From Pedosphaera sp. (lineage in GTDB: Bacteria; Verrucomicrobiota; Verrucomicrobiia; Limisphaerales; UBA1096), in contig JAKUOU010000035.1 in NCBI GenBank assembly GCA_022451065.1, forward strand, positions 1-34,723: a DNA stretch of 34,723 nt. The letters are read 5' to 3'. Positions 32,243-34,723 of this stretch are shown here, in pieces. The notes beneath the pieces were generated by a model that was given only the letters and a program-made list of their open reading frames with translations, did no database searches and had not been told where the DNA came from. Position 1 is the stretch's first letter, and each line of letters begins with the position of its first letter. A program made the position numbers and the translations under genes.

Positions 32243-34506
32243 TCGGTGACGCTTTCGACGATGATGCGGCGGTAGGTTCTTTCAGCGTGATCGTAGGCTG
32301 CGTTGAAGTCGGCGATTTCATCTGCGCCCATAAAGCGTTGTTTTTGCAGGCGACATTTTTTCACTCCGGCAAGGCACCATTCGGCACTGCGTTTGGAGGA
32401 GCGGATCGGCTTGCCATCGACGAGTACGAATACCGGGTTGGTGTGTGACGAGGGAAGGATGCGCAGCGCCACCCAGCTGCTGAACTCGATCGGCACCTCA
32501 AAGGCGATGTCCTGCAAATCGCCGTCTGCGACGATTTCCTTTTTCGCAATCGGATAGCCATTGACGATCACCTCGACTGGGACTTTTCGGGTGTTTTGAA
32601 TTCGTGCGCGTTCAATGTGCCAATACGGCTTCTGCTTGTAGTCGCGCTTGGCCAAGCCGGGGATTGGTTCCTGGTTGAGTCGTGCAGCGACCTTGGCCGT
32701 AACAAGCACGGTGTCCGGCTTGGTCAAGCGGAGTTCGCTACCCTCAACTCCCATCTGCACGTTGTTGACTTGGAAGTCGATCAGGTGACTGCGTCCGTCA
32801 CCGACGTAGTTGCGCCCGGCGCGGATGCCTTCGCACCAGTCGTTGTAGGTAAGTCTGCCGTCGAGTTTCACGTACGAGCGGCCTAGGCCGACACGCTCGC
32901 CGTAGATGCACGGGAAGTCGGTCTCGCCGCTGATGCGTGTCCGGAATCCACAGTTGAGCGTGTGGTACCAAATATTGAGTTCCCAAACCGACGGCGTATC
33001 GACCGTCGAGAGGAAGTCAACGGCAGGCACCAGCTTTCCATCCGGGCCAGGAACCTTATGGGTGACATCGGCGATGTATTCGTTGGCGCCGATACCGTTG
33101 AACGGTGGCACCTCGTACGTCGGCAGGTCGGCGGTGGTTTGGTTTAAACCCCAGCCGGAATGCGCCGGGCCGACGAGTGCGCCTTGGCGCTTGGCCCAGC
33201 GGATGGTGTTGAGGCACAACTTGGGCCAGTGGTGCTTGGATTCGCCTCCGGGAAACATTTGGTCGCGCAGACGTAACAGGCACAAATGGCCGGATTGATG
33301 CGAGCCAAAGCCCGAAACCTCGACGTCGTAGCGGAGCAGATAGGGATACTGTGAGACGACATCGTCTTTGCCTGTAAAAAACTGTTTTTGATAGTCAAAA
33401 CAAGGCCCCCAAGTGAGGTTGGCGCCGACCTTGAGATCCTCGCCGAGGCAGTGCCGCAGCATGTCCGGCGCGTGAACCCCCTCTGTAGGGTTGGTGTAAT
33501 GGGCGCAACCGGCGGCGTGGATATGGTGATCGCCCGACCACCAGCCCATCAGCGAAGGATCAATCCAGCGCTCGACTTTGAATGTCTCGACAGTGTCAGA
33601 ATCGGTGACGGTGATGGTTCGGTTTTGCGGCAGCGACTCGGGGCCGCGATAAAATCGGACATTGTATTGACCGGTTGGCAATCTCACATACTCGCCATCA
33701 CCACGATAAATTTGAGGATGAAAGTGAAAGTCGGGCGCAAGTCGCTTGGTCTGCGACGGATACACGCGGCCAAGGCGGTCACGGATTTCAAAACCGGCGG
33801 TTGTCGGCATGTTGTTTTCGTCGAGTACCTTGAGCGAGACTTTGTGTGCCGGCTGGCAGTTGAAGAGCAGGTTAATTTCGCTGCGAAAACCAAGGTCCTG
33901 CGTTCCTTGGCCAACGTCGAAGCTGAGCTTGGCATCGCGCTTGCCGGCGTCGCGGCTGTAAAGCTGCACGATGCGATACTCCAAGGCCAGACCGCTGAGC
34001 GTCTTGGTGAGCGGTTGGGCATTGTGCACCGCCAAGCCAAGCCATCGATCGGCGATCTGGCTCTGTGGCGAACCGGCATGGGGGTCGGAGTTTGGGCTGC
34101 TGGCGCGAAGTTCGGCAGTGACCCCGGCTTGGTTGCGGACTTTGACGAGGAAGTTGCGCCAGCCTTGCTCGACCAGCTCCCGCTTAGCCGGGCCGGCGTT
34201 CACCTTGACACGAGATTCGGGGTTGATGTGGATATCCAGGAGGCATTGAGCGTCAAGGATTTGCTGCACTTCGGAAATGGCACCGGGGGCGTCTGCTTGG
34301 TCAAGCGCTTGATTGAGTCGTTTCTTCACTTGCGGAGAAAACGGTTGACCAAGATAATCCTTGGCCTGAACGAGTCGCTGAATCTGTGCCTTCAGTGGCT
34401 GAAGTGCCACATCATGGACTTTAGGAAATGACTGTGCATGTGATACTTGGCTGGTGGCAAAAAGCGAAAGGATGATAGTTTTTCGAAAAAAAAATGAAGT
34501 TTGCAT
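32239..34506 (-). CDS. Secreted CehA/McbA-type (PHP-fold) metallohydrolase with N-terminal accessory domains
   Basis: The product has a signal peptide ('TIILSLFATSQVSHAQ'), an unassigned N-terminal region (about 30-225), and a carboxypeptidase-regulatory-like beta domain at about 232-305 ('EYVRLPTGQYNVRFYRG'). The PHP-like catalytic domain follows (about 318-560). The metal-binding signature 'WWSGDHHIHAAGC' (His327, His328, His330) is that of CehA/McbA-like hydrolases, and 'GPAHSGWG' and 'SGETDFPC' likely supply further ligands. A C-terminal beta region follows. Such proteins are common and expanded in Verrucomicrobiota and Planctomycetota; substrates are mostly unknown. Despite family names from carbaryl hydrolases, pesticide hydrolysis should not be assumed. 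ATG 34506 gives the signal peptide directly. Confidence 0.82.
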   Translation of the reverse strand: MQTSFFFRKTIILSLFATSQVSHAQSFPKVHDVALQPLKAQIQRLVQAKDYLGQPFSPQVKKRLNQALDQADAPGAISEVQQILDAQCLLDIHINPESRVKVNAGPAKRELVEQGWRNFLVKVRNQAGVTAELRASSPNSDPHAGSPQSQIADRWLGLAVHNAQPLTKTLSGLALEYRIVQLYSRDAGKRDAKLSFDVGQGTQDLGFRSEINLLFNCQPAHKVSLKVLDENNMPTTAGFEIRDRLGRVYPSQTKRLAPDFHFHPQIYRGDGEYVRLPTGQYNVRFYRGPESLPQNRTITVTDSDTVETFKVERWIDPSLMGWWSGDHHIHAAGCAHYTNPTEGVHAPDMLRHCLGEDLKVGANLTWGPCFDYQKQFFTGKDDVVSQYPYLLRYDVEVSGFGSHQSGHLCLLRLRDQMFPGGESKHHWPKLCLNTIRWAKRQGALVGPAHSGWGLNQTTADLPTYEVPPFNGIGANEYIADVTHKVPGPDGKLVPAVDFLSTVDTPSVWELNIWYHTLNCGFRTRISGETDFPCIYGERVGLGRSYVKLDGRLTYNDWCEGIRAGRNYVGDGRSHLIDFQVNNVQMGVEGSELRLTKPDTVLVTAKVAARLNQEPIPGLAKRDYKQKPYWHIERARIQNTRKVPVEVIVNGYPIAKKEIVADGDLQDIAFEVPIEFSSWVALRILPSSHTNPVFVLVDGKPIRSSKRSAEWCLAGVKKCRLQKQRFMGADEIADFNAAYDHAERTYRRIIVESVTD

Positions 34507-34617
34507 GGTTTTGATAGGTTACAGACGGCCGAATATGAGGCAGATTTAGCGTATTACAAGGGCAAATCGGCTGTTTTGTCGTTGGAAATTAAAATTAAAA
34601 AAGTGTGATTTTTCGAG

Positions 34618-34646
34618 TTGACACCCACCTGATCTATGTTGAGACT
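34618..34646 (+). promoter_or_regulatory. Possible promoter for the gene at the right edge
   Basis: A perfect TTGACA (34618-34623) follows an A/T-rich tract (AAATTAAAATTAAAAAAG) that could serve as an UP element. At 17 bases' spacing the -10 would be GAGACT, a poor match; the better-looking TATGTT is too close at 11 bases. The call rests mainly on the -35 and AT tract. Confidence 0.35.
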
Positions 34647-34688
34647 GTCCCTGCCGTTCGCGGTAAAAAAGAATTTAACAGCTAAATC

Positions 34689-34723
34689 ATGAAAAAGAAC
34701 ACACGTAGAGTCGTAGCCATGTT
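34689..34723 (+). CDS. Start of a gene cut by the window edge
   Basis: ATG followed by 'KKNTRRVVAM' is open to the end of the window. A basic start of this kind often begins a signal peptide. It lies 182 bases from the divergent CehA-type gene, with a TTGACA and AT-rich DNA upstream. Nothing more can be said from eleven codons. Confidence 0.5.
   Translation, partial: MKKNTRRVVAM

Noticed and set aside
33388-34431. 347-residue plus-strand ORF
   Set aside because: It lies entirely antisense to the CehA-type gene, which has a signal peptide and catalytic motifs. The antisense product has no recognisable domain.
1-34723. tRNA, rRNA, insertion sequence, prophage or CRISPR content
   Set aside because: I saw no cloverleaf-like sequences, no terminal inverted repeats flanking a transposase, no integrase, and no repeat-spacer array.

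Overview
This is a GC-rich, densely coded chromosomal window that most resembles a member of the Verrucomicrobiota (possibly Limisphaerales/Pedosphaera-like). The placement is an inference from four things: a giant secreted S8 protease ending in the verrucomicrobial-style 'YVLESSVNLIDW...YYRVK' C-terminal module, a Planctomycetes/Verrucomicrobia-type cytochrome c domain (PSCyt), frequent GTG/TTG starts with weak Shine-Dalgarno sequences, and the mixture of housekeeping and secreted genes. I see no phage, transposase, CRISPR, tRNA or rRNA.

Layout: (1) 1-6000, the 3' part of a giant subtilisin-like protease with nested beta-sandwich domains. (2) 6044-9225, a translationally coupled pair: an MtrA/DmsE-like lipoprotein with eight haem sites, and an outer-membrane beta-barrel with an N-terminal single-haem PSCyt domain. 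Together they look like a porin-cytochrome conduit for electron transfer across the outer membrane. (3) 9281-10605, a myo-inositol oxygenase overlapping a DUF309 protein. (4) 10636-16287, priA, an alpha-glucan phosphorylase and rlmN, meeting guaB (minus strand) tail to tail. (5) 18006-20622, apt, miaB and a seven-helix membrane protein. (6) 20679-23958, a secreted pair of M16 peptidases, one with and one without the zinc motif. (7) 24016-26580, an FAH-family hydrolase and proS. (8) 26763-27665 minus, a LysM amidase. (9) 28002-29807, rpsB-tsf with a structured leader and a clear Rho-independent terminator. (10) 29952-34506, a YbdG-like mechanosensitive channel, an SMP-30 lactonase, and a convergent CehA/McbA-type secreted metallohydrolase. 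The window ends in the first codons of another gene.

Two things stand out beyond the gene list. The first is the porin-cytochrome pair, whose barrel carries its own haem domain. The second is a highly iterated palindrome, CTTGGCCAAG (core TTGGCCAA). I count 19 exact cores and 11 exact 10-mers by eye, where well under one of each would be expected by chance. It occurs in different reading frames and in intergenic DNA, like HIP1 of cyanobacteria.
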